DNA from: Deltaproteobacteria bacterium
Lineage (GTDB): Bacteria > Desulfobacterota > Desulfovibrionia > Desulfovibrionales > Desulfovibrionaceae
Length of the DNA: 8,417 nt
Direction: 5' to 3'
NCBI GenBank assembly: GCA_031253875.1
Contig: JAIRVN010000210.1
Span: 1-8,417, forward strand
Shown: one piece after another, positions 1 to 7,300 of the stretch
Layout of the letters: each line of letters opens with the position of its first letter
Numbering within the stretch: position 1 is the first letter of the stretch
Translations under genes and position numbers: made by a program
Notes under the pieces: generated by a model
Told to the model about the DNA's origin: nothing
Databases searched by the model: none
What the model saw: only the letters and a program-made list of their open reading frames with translations

Positions 1-774
1 CCAAAAATCCAGGTCCGAACGCACTCCCTGCGGCGAGGCGCAGACATAGACCCTGCCGCGCATCCGCGCCGACATCGCCGCCGGGGCGCCTGCATATACG
101 AGACGCCCCCTGTCCAGCATGAGCACATGCGGGCAGCGTTCCGCCTCTTCGAGATAGGATGTTGACCAGATGATCGTCATGCCATCGTCGACGAGTTCCG
201 CCACCATCCGCCATAATTCGCGGCGCGACTGCGGGTCGACCCCCACCCCGGGCTCGTCGAGAAGCAGAAGACGGGGACTGCCCAACATCGCGCACGCTAT
301 GCCCAATTTCTGCTTCATGCCGCCGGAAAGCCGTCCCGCCAGGCGGGCAGTAAAGGGTTTGAGCGAAGTGAAGCTGAGCAGCCGGTCGAACAGCGCCTCC
401 CGCGCTCCGCCTTCCACAGCGCGCAGACGGGCGTGCAGGCGCAAATTGTCCGCCACGGTCAAATCTTCGTACAGACCAAAACGTTGCGGCATATAACCGA
501 TGCTGTTGGGCGCGCTTTCCACCAGGCGGGCGGGTTCCTGCCCGAAGATGCGCAGTTCTCCGGCGCTGGGCAACATAAGTCCGGCCAACAAACGCATCCG
601 GGTACTCGTGCCGGCCGCATCCGGCCCCACCAGCCCGCTGATGCGTCCAGCGGGAACATCCGCCGTGATGCCTTCAAGCGCCCGCGTCTTGCCGAACGAC
701 ATGCCGAGATTGACAAGACGCGCCGCAGGCGACGGCTCGGACGGCCGAACGGGCGCGGACAGCTCTGCCTGCAT
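1..774 (-). CDS. ybhF: YbhF-like ABC transporter ATP-binding protein, first nucleotide-binding domain, cut by the window edge
   Basis: The first 258 residues of an ABC ATPase are visible; the C-terminal part lies beyond position 1. They match my recollection of the first half of E. coli YbhF nearly throughout (GLVGPD, GYMPQ-FGLYEDLTV, LLLLDEPGVGVDP, WSTSYLEEAE). E. coli YbhF carries two ATPase domains and energises the YbhS/YbhR permeases with the YbhG adaptor, so a second domain is expected off the edge. Visible motifs are the Q-loop Gln97, signature LSGGMKQK (149-156) and Walker B LLLLDEP (169-175, catalytic Glu174). The Walker A segment (50-58) reads GPDAAGTST: the lysine expected at 56 is Thr and the preceding conserved Gly at 53 is Ala. 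The H-loop His is Ser (WSTSY). The ATG at 774 lies 4 bp after the adaptor's stop, indicating translational coupling; its Shine-Dalgarno is weak. The family call is firm; exported substrate is unknown. Confidence 0.93.
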   Translation of the reverse strand, partial: MQAELSAPVRPSEPSPAARLVNLGMSFGKTRALEGITADVPAGRISGLVGPDAAGTSTRMRLLAGLMLPSAGELRIFGQEPARLVESAPNSIGYMPQRFGLYEDLTVADNLRLHARLRAVEGGAREALFDRLLSFTSLKPFTARLAGRLSGGMKQKLGIACAMLGSPRLLLLDEPGVGVDPQSRRELWRMVAELVDDGMTIIWSTSYLEEAERCPHVLMLDRGRLVYAGAPAAMSARMRGRVYVCASPQGVRSDLDFW

Positions 775-778
775 GGGC

Positions 779-1783
779 TTAGTGCGCCCCATCAATGGTC
801 ACCGTTACGGGCATGCCCTGGCGCATAACGTTTTCCGGGTCTTCGGCGATGACGCGGATACGGTAGACAAGGTTGTCGCGCACATCCTGCGTTTCAACGC
901 TTTTGGGGGTAAATTCCGCCCTGGGGGCAATGAAACCCACCGTGCCCGGCCAGCTTTTTTCAGGCGCGCTGTCCACAGCGACGCGCACAGGCATGCCGGG
1001 TTTGATCAGCCCGAGTTTGGGCTGTTTGACATACGCGCGTATCCAGACGGGTCTGGTAAGACTGAGAGTGTATACGGTCTGCCCCGGCTGGATCATGGCG
1101 CCGGCCTCGCGCACCCGGGTCAGGACGACGCCGTCCTGGGGCGCTTTGAGTACGGCGTCATCCAGGGAGGTGCGAGCCTGATCGAGTTGCGCTTTGGCGG
1201 CGGCAAGCGTTGCGCGCTGCGCATCTACATCTTCCTTCTGGTAGCCGGATTTGAGCTTGGCATAGTTTTCCGTCGCGGCCTTGAGGCCGGCGCCCGCGTC
1301 TACAAACGCCGCTTTGGCGCTGTCAAAATCTTTTTGTGAAACCGCGTTGGAGGCGCGCAGACGCTCGATACGCCTGAACTCCTGAAGAGCGTGATCCGCC
1401 TGGGCGCGCGCCCCGATCACGGCGGCCTCCGCCTGGGCCACTTCCTCCGCGCGGTATCCGCGTTCAAATTTCAGCAGCACGGCTTCCTGCATGGCGAAGT
1501 TTGCGCTTGCGGCGGCATGGATCTGGCGGAGAGGCTCGTCATCGAGTTCGGCCAGAATATCGCCGGCGCGAAGCTCTTCACCCTCCTCCACCAAAACCTT
1601 GCTGATGCGTCCGCCCACCCGGAAGGCCACATCAAGCTGCCGGATGTCCACATTACCATACAGTGTCAGCCGTCCCGCATCCTTTTGCATCAGCAGGCCG
1701 GAAAAAACGCCGTAGCCGGCCATGGCCAGCACAAGCAGAACAAGCGCGCGGAGGAGGGTTTTCCTTTGGGGAGAAGCTGTCAT
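779..1783 (-). CDS. ybhG: YbhG-like HlyD-family periplasmic adaptor (membrane fusion protein)
   Basis: A 334-residue adaptor that would join an inner-membrane ABC pump to an outer-membrane channel. Residues 10-30 form one hydrophobic N-terminal anchor. Then come the first half of a lipoyl/barrel-sandwich domain (about 40-85, starting LTLYGNVDIR and FRVGGRI), a long Ala/Gln/Glu-rich coiled-coil hairpin (about 86-210), the second lipoyl half (APQDGVVLTRV, 214-224) and a beta-barrel (SLTRPVWIRAYV, 241-252; EFTPKSVET, 290-298; LVYRIRV, 305-311). These blocks match E. coli YbhG (about 332 aa) from memory in order and spacing. It starts 38 bp after the methyltransferase stop and ends 4 bp before the ATPase start, so the three genes probably share a transcript. 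The Shine-Dalgarno is weak (GGATG about 12 bp upstream). YbhG belongs to an efflux system in E. coli; the substrate here cannot be read from sequence. Confidence 0.93.
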   Translation of the reverse strand: MTASPQRKTLLRALVLLVLAMAGYGVFSGLLMQKDAGRLTLYGNVDIRQLDVAFRVGGRISKVLVEEGEELRAGDILAELDDEPLRQIHAAASANFAMQEAVLLKFERGYRAEEVAQAEAAVIGARAQADHALQEFRRIERLRASNAVSQKDFDSAKAAFVDAGAGLKAATENYAKLKSGYQKEDVDAQRATLAAAKAQLDQARTSLDDAVLKAPQDGVVLTRVREAGAMIQPGQTVYTLSLTRPVWIRAYVKQPKLGLIKPGMPVRVAVDSAPEKSWPGTVGFIAPRAEFTPKSVETQDVRDNLVYRIRVIAEDPENVMRQGMPVTVTIDGAH

Positions 1784-1821
1784 GGCGTTTCGTTACATCC
1801 GGTGGCTGGGGCGAGGCCGTC

Positions 1822-2826
1822 CTACATGGGGAAACTTCCGGACACAATGCCGCAGCCCATGGGCAAATCCAGGGCGAGACGGCGCACGTCCGATGCGCCG
1901 ACCCGGCGCAGCAGGTCAAACAGTTCCTTTTCCGTATACACCTTGCCCGCTTCGGTGCCCACCAGCATATTGCACCCGAACAGCGCGGGATGTGCGGGGC
2001 CATCCCGCGTATCGTTCAGGACAAATTCCTGGATGAGCAGCAAGCCGCCGGGCGTCAGCACCCGGGCCGCCTTTTCAAGCAGGAGAGCGGAACTTTCATT
2101 GTCCATGGCGTGCAGCACCTGGGATATCCACACCACGTCATAGCGGCCGGTCACCGTCTCCTGTAAGAAATCCCCTGCCATAAACTGGATGCGTTGCGCC
2201 AGTTTGTAGCGGGCGATAATCTTTTCCGCAAAGGGCCGGGTGGTGGGCAAATCGTATACGATCGCCGACAACTGCGGATTTTGCAGGCAGAAGTGCACGG
2301 CATAGGCGCCCGGCCCGCCCCCCAGATCCAAAAGCCGCGTGTGCTTGCGCAAATCCAGCGCGGCAGCTGCGGCATGTGCCTGCTGGCTGGCCACGTTGAA
2401 CATGCCGAGGAGAAAATGTTCGCGCTGTGCCGCGTCCTCCGTGCGATGCGAACTCTCGCGCGTGCTTCTGCCGTTGCGCACGGCCTCGCTCAAGCGGGAC
2501 CAGGCCGGAACAAGATGCTGGTGGTGCAGAATAATATGCCCGAAATACTCGGGACTCTGTTCGCTCAAATACTGGCGCGCGGCCGCGTCGGCAGCATAAT
2601 GGTCGCCTTCTTTCTGCAGGAGACCCAGCGCGCAAAGCGCCGTCAGCAATGTTGCAAGCCCCCTGAGGTCACAACCGAGCTGTCGCGCCAAAGCGTCGAC
2701 CGTCATGCTTTCATTGTGCAGTGCGGTAAAAATGCCCAGTTCCACCCCGCTGTGTATGGCGCACGATTGCCAATACGCCCCGGAGGCCTTCATAAGTGTC
2801 GCCGGATTCCAGTCCTGTCCGCGCAT
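1822..2826 (-). CDS. SAM-dependent methyltransferase, O-methyltransferase (Methyltransf_2-type) family
   Basis: A 334-residue class I methyltransferase, probably cytosolic. The N-terminal third (about 15-80; VELGIFTAL, LARQLGCDLRGLATLLTALCALGLL) is the winged-helix dimerisation domain typical of small-molecule O-methyltransferases. The SAM fold follows: motif I DLGGGPG (167-173), acidic end of strand 2 VYDLP (190-194), AGDF (217-220), then ISQVLHAMDNE (234-244), where plant and bacterial relatives carry their catalytic-region His, and LTPGGLLLIQEF (257-268). The ATG at 2826 is chosen because AGGAGGTG lies 5 bp upstream; an in-frame extension to 2997 would overlap the DUF554 gene and precede this site. 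The gene heads the cluster with the ybhG and ybhF homologues, suggesting the pump exports a methylated molecule or that methylation and export act on the same compound; this is inference. Methylation of O rather than N, S or C is assumed from the family. Confidence 0.85.
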   Translation of the reverse strand: MRGQDWNPATLMKASGAYWQSCAIHSGVELGIFTALHNESMTVDALARQLGCDLRGLATLLTALCALGLLQKEGDHYAADAAARQYLSEQSPEYFGHIILHHQHLVPAWSRLSEAVRNGRSTRESSHRTEDAAQREHFLLGMFNVASQQAHAAAAALDLRKHTRLLDLGGGPGAYAVHFCLQNPQLSAIVYDLPTTRPFAEKIIARYKLAQRIQFMAGDFLQETVTGRYDVVWISQVLHAMDNESSALLLEKAARVLTPGGLLLIQEFVLNDTRDGPAHPALFGCNMLVGTEAGKVYTEKELFDLLRRVGASDVRRLALDLPMGCGIVSGSFPM

Positions 2827-2831
2827 GGGCG

Positions 2832-2839
2832 CACCTCCT
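2832..2839 (-). promoter_or_regulatory. Shine-Dalgarno site of the methyltransferase gene
   Basis: AGGAGGTG on the minus strand, 5 bp before the ATG at 2826. It decides the start against the longer in-frame reading to 2997, which lacks family-like sequence before this ATG. Confidence 0.8.
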
Positions 2840-2962
2840 GCATCTGTTTTCAGCCATGTTGCAGAACGTTTTTCAAGCAAGGCCCGATTTTTTTCGCCAC
2901 AAAAAAGTACAAGCACGTTTCCCGCAAGACCGCAAGATGAAAACTTTTCCGGCGTGTGCTGC

Positions 2963-3658
2963 CTACTGGCGTGTGCCGACCAGCAGGCACAGCACAACCA
3001 CCACTACCAAGGCGGGCAAGAGGTTGGACAGGGGGATTTTTTTGATCTCCAGCAGATTGATGCCGATGCCCAGAACCATAATACCGCCCGTGGCTTCCAA
3101 CTCCGCACGCATGAGATCGGACATCCAGGGGCTGACCGTTCCGGCAAACAGAGTGAGGCCGCCCTGGTACAGCAGGATGGGCAAGGACGCGAACATGACC
3201 CCGGAACCGTAAGCCGCGCCCAGGGCGATGGAGGCAAAGAAGTCCAAGGTGGTTTTGGTGAGCACGATGGTGCGATCCCCGCCGATCCCTTCTTGCAGGG
3301 AGCCGAGAATAGCCATGGAGCCGATGCAGAAGAGGAGGCTTGCCGTTACAAAACCATCGGTGAACTGTGCGTTGCCGGAGCGCAAAGCCCGTTTGAGCCT
3401 GTCGCCGCCGCTGCTGATGGCTGTCTCCAGGCGCAGGGCTTCCCCGATGATCGCGCCCAGCAGAATGCTGCCCACTATGTACAAGGGGTTGGTGGTCCTG
3501 AAGGTCATCTGCATGCCGATGGCGAGGGTACACAAGCCCAGTGCCTGAAACACTATGAGACGCATCCGGCCGGACAGGCGGTTGCCCAGGAGCATTCCTG
3601 TACACCCGCCCACCACCACGGCCACGGCGTTGATCGCCGCTCCTACGGGCAAAACCAT
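2963..3658 (-). CDS. DUF554 family integral membrane protein (YqgA/YdfK type)
   Basis: A 231-residue, strongly hydrophobic inner-membrane protein. Likely membrane segments lie near residues 5-25, 33-50, 57-75, 102-120, 138-160, 188-204 and 207-227, with glycine-rich small-residue stretches (GSILLGAIIGEALRLE, 63-78; SIALGAAYGSG, 143-153; GIMVLGIGINLLEIK, 192-206). These match the DUF554 family as I remember it, represented by E. coli YqgA and B. subtilis YdfK, in length and pattern; the biochemical role of the family is not established. AAGGAG sits a few bases upstream of the ATG at 3658. The start lies 33 bp after the toxin stop on the same strand, with no terminator seen between them, so it may be co-transcribed with the toxin-antitoxin pair. 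About 136 bp without a clear terminator separates its TAG stop from the methyltransferase. Confidence 0.85.
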   Translation of the reverse strand: MVLPVGAAINAVAVVVGGCTGMLLGNRLSGRMRLIVFQALGLCTLAIGMQMTFRTTNPLYIVGSILLGAIIGEALRLETAISSGGDRLKRALRSGNAQFTDGFVTASLLFCIGSMAILGSLQEGIGGDRTIVLTKTTLDFFASIALGAAYGSGVMFASLPILLYQGGLTLFAGTVSPWMSDLMRAELEATGGIMVLGIGINLLEIKKIPLSNLLPALVVVVVLCLLVGTRQ

Positions 3659-3691
3659 GTTTTCTCCTTCCGCTTTGCCTGAACAGCCGCA

Positions 3692-3979
3692 TCAAGACGG
3701 ATATTGTCTTGACGTATGCAAGACACGCATAATCTGTACATCCTGTTTGCTGACTCTGTAAGCAAGAAAATATGGATACCTGGTCAATACAAGCTCACGG
3801 GTACCCGGCGCCCGGCCCGGCCTGCCTCGTGACGGAGCTGCAGCAAGGCTTTGCCCCGCCTTCCAGATATGTTGGGCCACGTCCCGCGCCGCTGCCGGAT
3901 CATGCTCGGCAAGATAGCTTCCTATGTCGTGCAAGTCTGCCAAAGCCAGCCGCAACCACGCCACCTTGTTATTTTGCAT
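3692..3979 (-). CDS. ParE/RelE-superfamily toxin of a type II toxin-antitoxin module
   Basis: A 95-residue basic protein of the usual ParE/RelE size. Family features are an early helix ending LADLHDIGSYLAEHDPAAA (13-31), a second helix through residues 32-48, the RELVLTRYPYFLAYRV strand pair (61-76) and the C-terminal RVLHTSRQYP (85-94). The last pattern is typical of ParE-like toxins, which inhibit gyrase; RelE-like members instead cleave mRNA on the ribosome. I favour ParE because of the R.H..R.YP tail, but the target is inferred. The ATG at 3979 overlaps the last 11 bp of the antitoxin gene, so translation of the two is coupled; another ATG at 3997 would add six residues and lie deeper in the antitoxin gene. 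No frameshift or truncation is seen, so the module looks intact. Confidence 0.88.
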   Translation of the reverse strand: MQNNKVAWLRLALADLHDIGSYLAEHDPAAARDVAQHIWKAGQSLAAAPSRGRPGRAPGTRELVLTRYPYFLAYRVSKQDVQIMRVLHTSRQYPS

Positions 3980-4208
3980 TGACGCCCCAGCGGCCAAAGG
4001 CTTCCTTCACCTCATCGTCAGAAGCGAAGTTCCCGGCGTCAGCTTCGCGTATGCCTTCCTCTATGGCCTCCATCTGCCAGGATTGTTCGGCCACATACTG
4101 TTTTACAGCCTCTGCCACCAGCCATGAGCGGGAACGGGAGGTAGCTGCGGCAAGCCTTTCAAGTCGCGTTTGCGTGTCTGTATCAAGCCGGGCTGTGATT
4201 GTGGACAT
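3969..4208 (-). CDS. CopG/ParD-like ribbon-helix-helix antitoxin
   Basis: A 79-residue antitoxin and probable repressor of its own operon. Residues 1-45 form a ribbon-helix-helix DNA-binding domain: strand MSTITARLD (1-9), helix A DTQTRLERLAAAT (11-23) and helix B starting SRSWLVAEAVKQYV (26-39). The acidic tail (about 45-79: EAIEEGIREADAG, DDEVKEAF, then GRWG) is the usual toxin-wrapping segment and closely follows the EGI...G.f...ev...f..wG pattern common in these antitoxins. The ATG at 4208 is chosen over one at 4238 because AGGAGG lies 4 bp upstream and because the longer form would be translated through the promoter and operator. It precedes the toxin with an 11 bp overlap, the normal antitoxin-first order. 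The DNA-binding assignment is strong; the exact operator is inferred. Confidence 0.9.
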   Translation of the reverse strand: MSTITARLDTDTQTRLERLAAATSRSRSWLVAEAVKQYVAEQSWQMEAIEEGIREADAGNFASDDEVKEAFGRWGVNAK

Positions 4209-4227
4209 ACAGCCTCCTTTTGATTCG

Positions 4228-4256
4228 ATTGTGTACAATTAACACAAACAAGTCAA
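4228..4256 (-). promoter_or_regulatory. Promoter and probable autorepression operator of the toxin-antitoxin operon
   Basis: On the minus strand, TTGACT (4256-4251) and CACAAT (4233-4228) are separated by exactly 17 bp. Two nested inverted repeats cover the -10: ATTGT-2 bp-ACAAT (4228-4239) and TTGTGT-7 bp-ACACAA (4229-4247). Ribbon-helix-helix antitoxins usually repress their own promoter by binding such short palindromes near the -10. The repeats are seen directly; their use as the operator is inferred. Confidence 0.62.
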
Positions 4257-4336
4257 TGCTCACAGTATCGGTGTGGTTGGTGGCATGCCTGCGAGCACAG
4301 CCAAGGCGGCGGCAGCCGGCAGAGTTCTGCGGGTTA

Positions 4337-7300
4337 TCACTGTCCGCTGCTCCGAGGCAAATAGGTTCGTAATTTTTCCAGAACCTCATCGAGATTGATC
4401 GGCTTGCCGACATGGCCGTTCATCCCGACCGCCAAGCACTGCTCGACGTCCTCTCGGAACACATTTGCGGTCATGGCGACAATCGGGATGGTTTTTGCTT
4501 GCGGAACGTCGAGGGCCCTGATACTTCGCGCAGCCTCATAACCATCCATTGCAGGCATTTGCAGATCCATAAAAATCATATCGTACTTTTCCGGCGCAGC
4601 GCTGAACATGCGGACGGCCTCCACGCCGTTTTCCGCACAGTCAATCTTCAGTTGCATCGGCTCAAGCAACGTCAGTACAATCTCGCGGTTGATCTCCACA
4701 TCTTCCGCCAGCAGTATGCGACACCCCGGGAAAAGAGAGGTGAATTCCGACGGCTCGGCCTGCGACTCTCCATGATCCATGCCGAGACAATCGTATATGG
4801 TATCCAGAATGGTGCATGGAAACAGGGGTTTTGACAGGAACTTGTCAACACCCGTCTTTTCCGTCACTCCCTCGGCCGTGATCTTCGAGGCGGCTGAAAA
4901 CAGGACCACGGAAACATTGTGGGGGTCGAGCTCTTTCTCCTTTATCGCGGTTGCCAACCGTAGACCGTCCATCCCCGGCAGTTTCCAGTCGATGAAATAG
5001 ATGTCGTAGGTTCCCTTGGACTCGACAAGCTCAAGCGCTTCCTCTCCGCTTTCGGCCGTGTCGCAGAATATGCTGAACTCGTTCATGATTTTTGAGAGAA
5101 AGGCCAAAGTATCCGGATCATCGTCCACCACAAGAATGCGGACATTGCCCCCGTGTACGCCACGGGCCGCAAATCTGCGCCCTTTTTCCTCGCCGCGCTT
5201 TACCTGAACCGTAAAGGCAAAGGTAGAGCCTTTTCCAAGTTCGGACTCAACCCATATCTTGCCCCCCATCATTTCCACTATACTTTTGGAAATAGTCAGA
5301 CCAAGCCCTGTGCCTCCGAATTTGCGCGTCGTGCTACTCTCAGCCTGCTGGAAGGCCTGGAACAGACGGGCCTGTTGCTCGAGGTTCATACCGATCCCTG
5401 TATCGGTCACAGTGATCTTTATGGCGCACACGCCATCTTCTTCTCCCAAAAAGTATGTGCCAATGCGAATTGCGCCTCCTTCGGGCGTGACTTTTACCGC
5501 GTTGCCCGCGAGGTTTGTAATGATCTGCGCCAGTCGCTGGTCATCCCCTATCAGATATTCCGGAACTGCCCTGTCAATATAGATTTTGAACCTCTGCTGT
5601 TTTTCGTCCGCGCGGAAGGCGATGACATGCGTAACCCGCTGCAGCATCCTCTCAAAATGAAATTCCGTTGGCGACAGTTCAAACTTGTTGGCTTCAATTT
5701 TGGACATGTCCAATATGTCGTTAATTACGCCAAGCAGATGGGTGGACGCGTCCTCGATCCGTGTAAGGCAGTACATGATCCGCTCCTTGTCGGCAGCGGA
5801 TTTTCCAATGTTTGTCATGCCGATGATGGCGTTCATCGGCGTTCTGATCTCGTGGCTCATGTTGGCCAGGAACGCGGACTTGGCCTGGCTTGCCACTTGT
5901 GCAGCTTCCAGCGCGTTTTCCAGATCCCGCTGGAGCTTGGCAGTTTCCGTCACGTCGTCCGTGCTGCCGACAACGCCGATAACATTGCCTCTGCTGTCGC
6001 GCATCGCTGTTGTGGAGGAGTGGAACACGACGCCGTCGATTTCGGTGACCCAGTCCTGCGGGCCATCGCGGAAGGTTTTCTCCACCAGGTTGATAACATC
6101 CGGGTACTTGTTTTTGAACCGGGGGAGGTTAATGCTTCTCCCTTCCAGAAACGAGGGTTTAAGCCCGATTGCTTTTACATACCGCCCGTTGAAGGTCGTA
6201 ATAATACCGTTGCCGTCAACGCTCCAAATGATTCCCTTGTAGTTGCTGATGACAGTTTCCAGCTTGGCGAGGGTATGCCGCAGTTCGGCTGTGCGTTTTT
6301 GCACCTTGTCTTCAAGCTCTTTTCCCTCGGAGCTCTTTCTTTGAAAGAGCACAAACAGGAGAAGGAGCACGGACAAGAGCAGGACAAGCGCGCCGATCAG
6401 CCAGAGCTGCCGCTCCCGCGCAAGTTTTGCCCCATAATCGTACGCTCTGTGCACCCACTGCCACGCGATCCCCTTGACGTCGATCAGGCGGAGCGCTTTG
6501 TCGAAAATCGAGCAAAGAAGAGCCTGATCCTTGTTGAATCCGATGAGAGACTCCGAAGCGTGGGGAAACACGAGATTCGCCTTGTAATCCAGGAGTTCAT
6601 GGTAGTTTACCAGGGCAAGAAGCCGGCGCTGACTCGACATGACCATGCTGACCTCGCCCCGCGCCAAAGCGCGGAAGGTATCCTCCGAACTTTCATATTC
6701 AACGGTGTTCGCATGATTGGGGAACCAGGCGCGGAACATCGCAGCGTAGGCGGTGTCTCTGGGCAGACCGACTCGGGTGTTCATAACCTCATCAAGGCTG
6801 ATGTTGGGGGTATCCGATTTGGACAGCAGCGCATAATAATCGGTCAAACTGGGTGTCTTCGGCCACAAAAAGCGCCCCTTCCGATTGTCCGAAGGGATGA
6901 GTTCAGCGATCATGGCAGCTTCGCCGTTTTCGAGCATCTTCAGCAAAGTCGGCCATTCCGTGTGCCGATCGTTGACGAGTTTGAAGGACAGACCGGCAAG
7001 CTTTTCCATTGCCTGTAGCACGTCAAAAAAAATGCCCTGCCATTGTTTTTCGTGTTTGTTGTAAAAACTGATAGGATAATTGTAATGTTCGGCTGCAATG
7101 GGAATGACGGGGCGGCTGCGCAGATATGCCCGTTCCTCCTCGGTGAGCCTGATAAACAGCTTGTGCTTGAGGTATTCCTGTTGGCCGTGTTTGTACAGCC
7201 CGGAAAGATGCTGGGCGGCGCCGTGTTGCAGCGCCTTTTGCACAACCGAGATAATAGGCGCAAGGGAGCTCTTTTGCGTTGATAGAGAAACCGGCACGCT

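Noticed and set aside
500..1339. A 279-codon open frame on the plus strand opposite the YbhG and YbhF homologues.
   Set aside because: In the part opposite the adaptor it is codon-aligned with that gene, and it runs across two well-supported genes; no family-like sequence is seen.
2922..2936. Tandem heptamer CCGCAAG separated by one base.
   Set aside because: Only two copies, no further units and no link to a promoter or terminator; likely chance.
2827..2997. N-terminal extension of the methyltransferase by 57 residues.
   Set aside because: The extension has Cys-rich, family-unlike sequence, overlaps the DUF554 gene and lies upstream of a strong Shine-Dalgarno for the ATG at 2826.
2705..3682. 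A 325-codon plus-strand frame opposite the DUF554 gene.
   Set aside because: Low-complexity Gln/His/Gly-rich translation without domain features, opposite a clear membrane protein gene with a good ribosome-binding site.
5153..7018. A 621-codon open frame on the plus strand inside the kinase gene.
   Set aside because: It is exactly codon-aligned with the kinase on the other strand, so it only reflects absence of TTA, CTA and TCA codons there. Its translation shows no recognisable domain and the kinase is clearly real.
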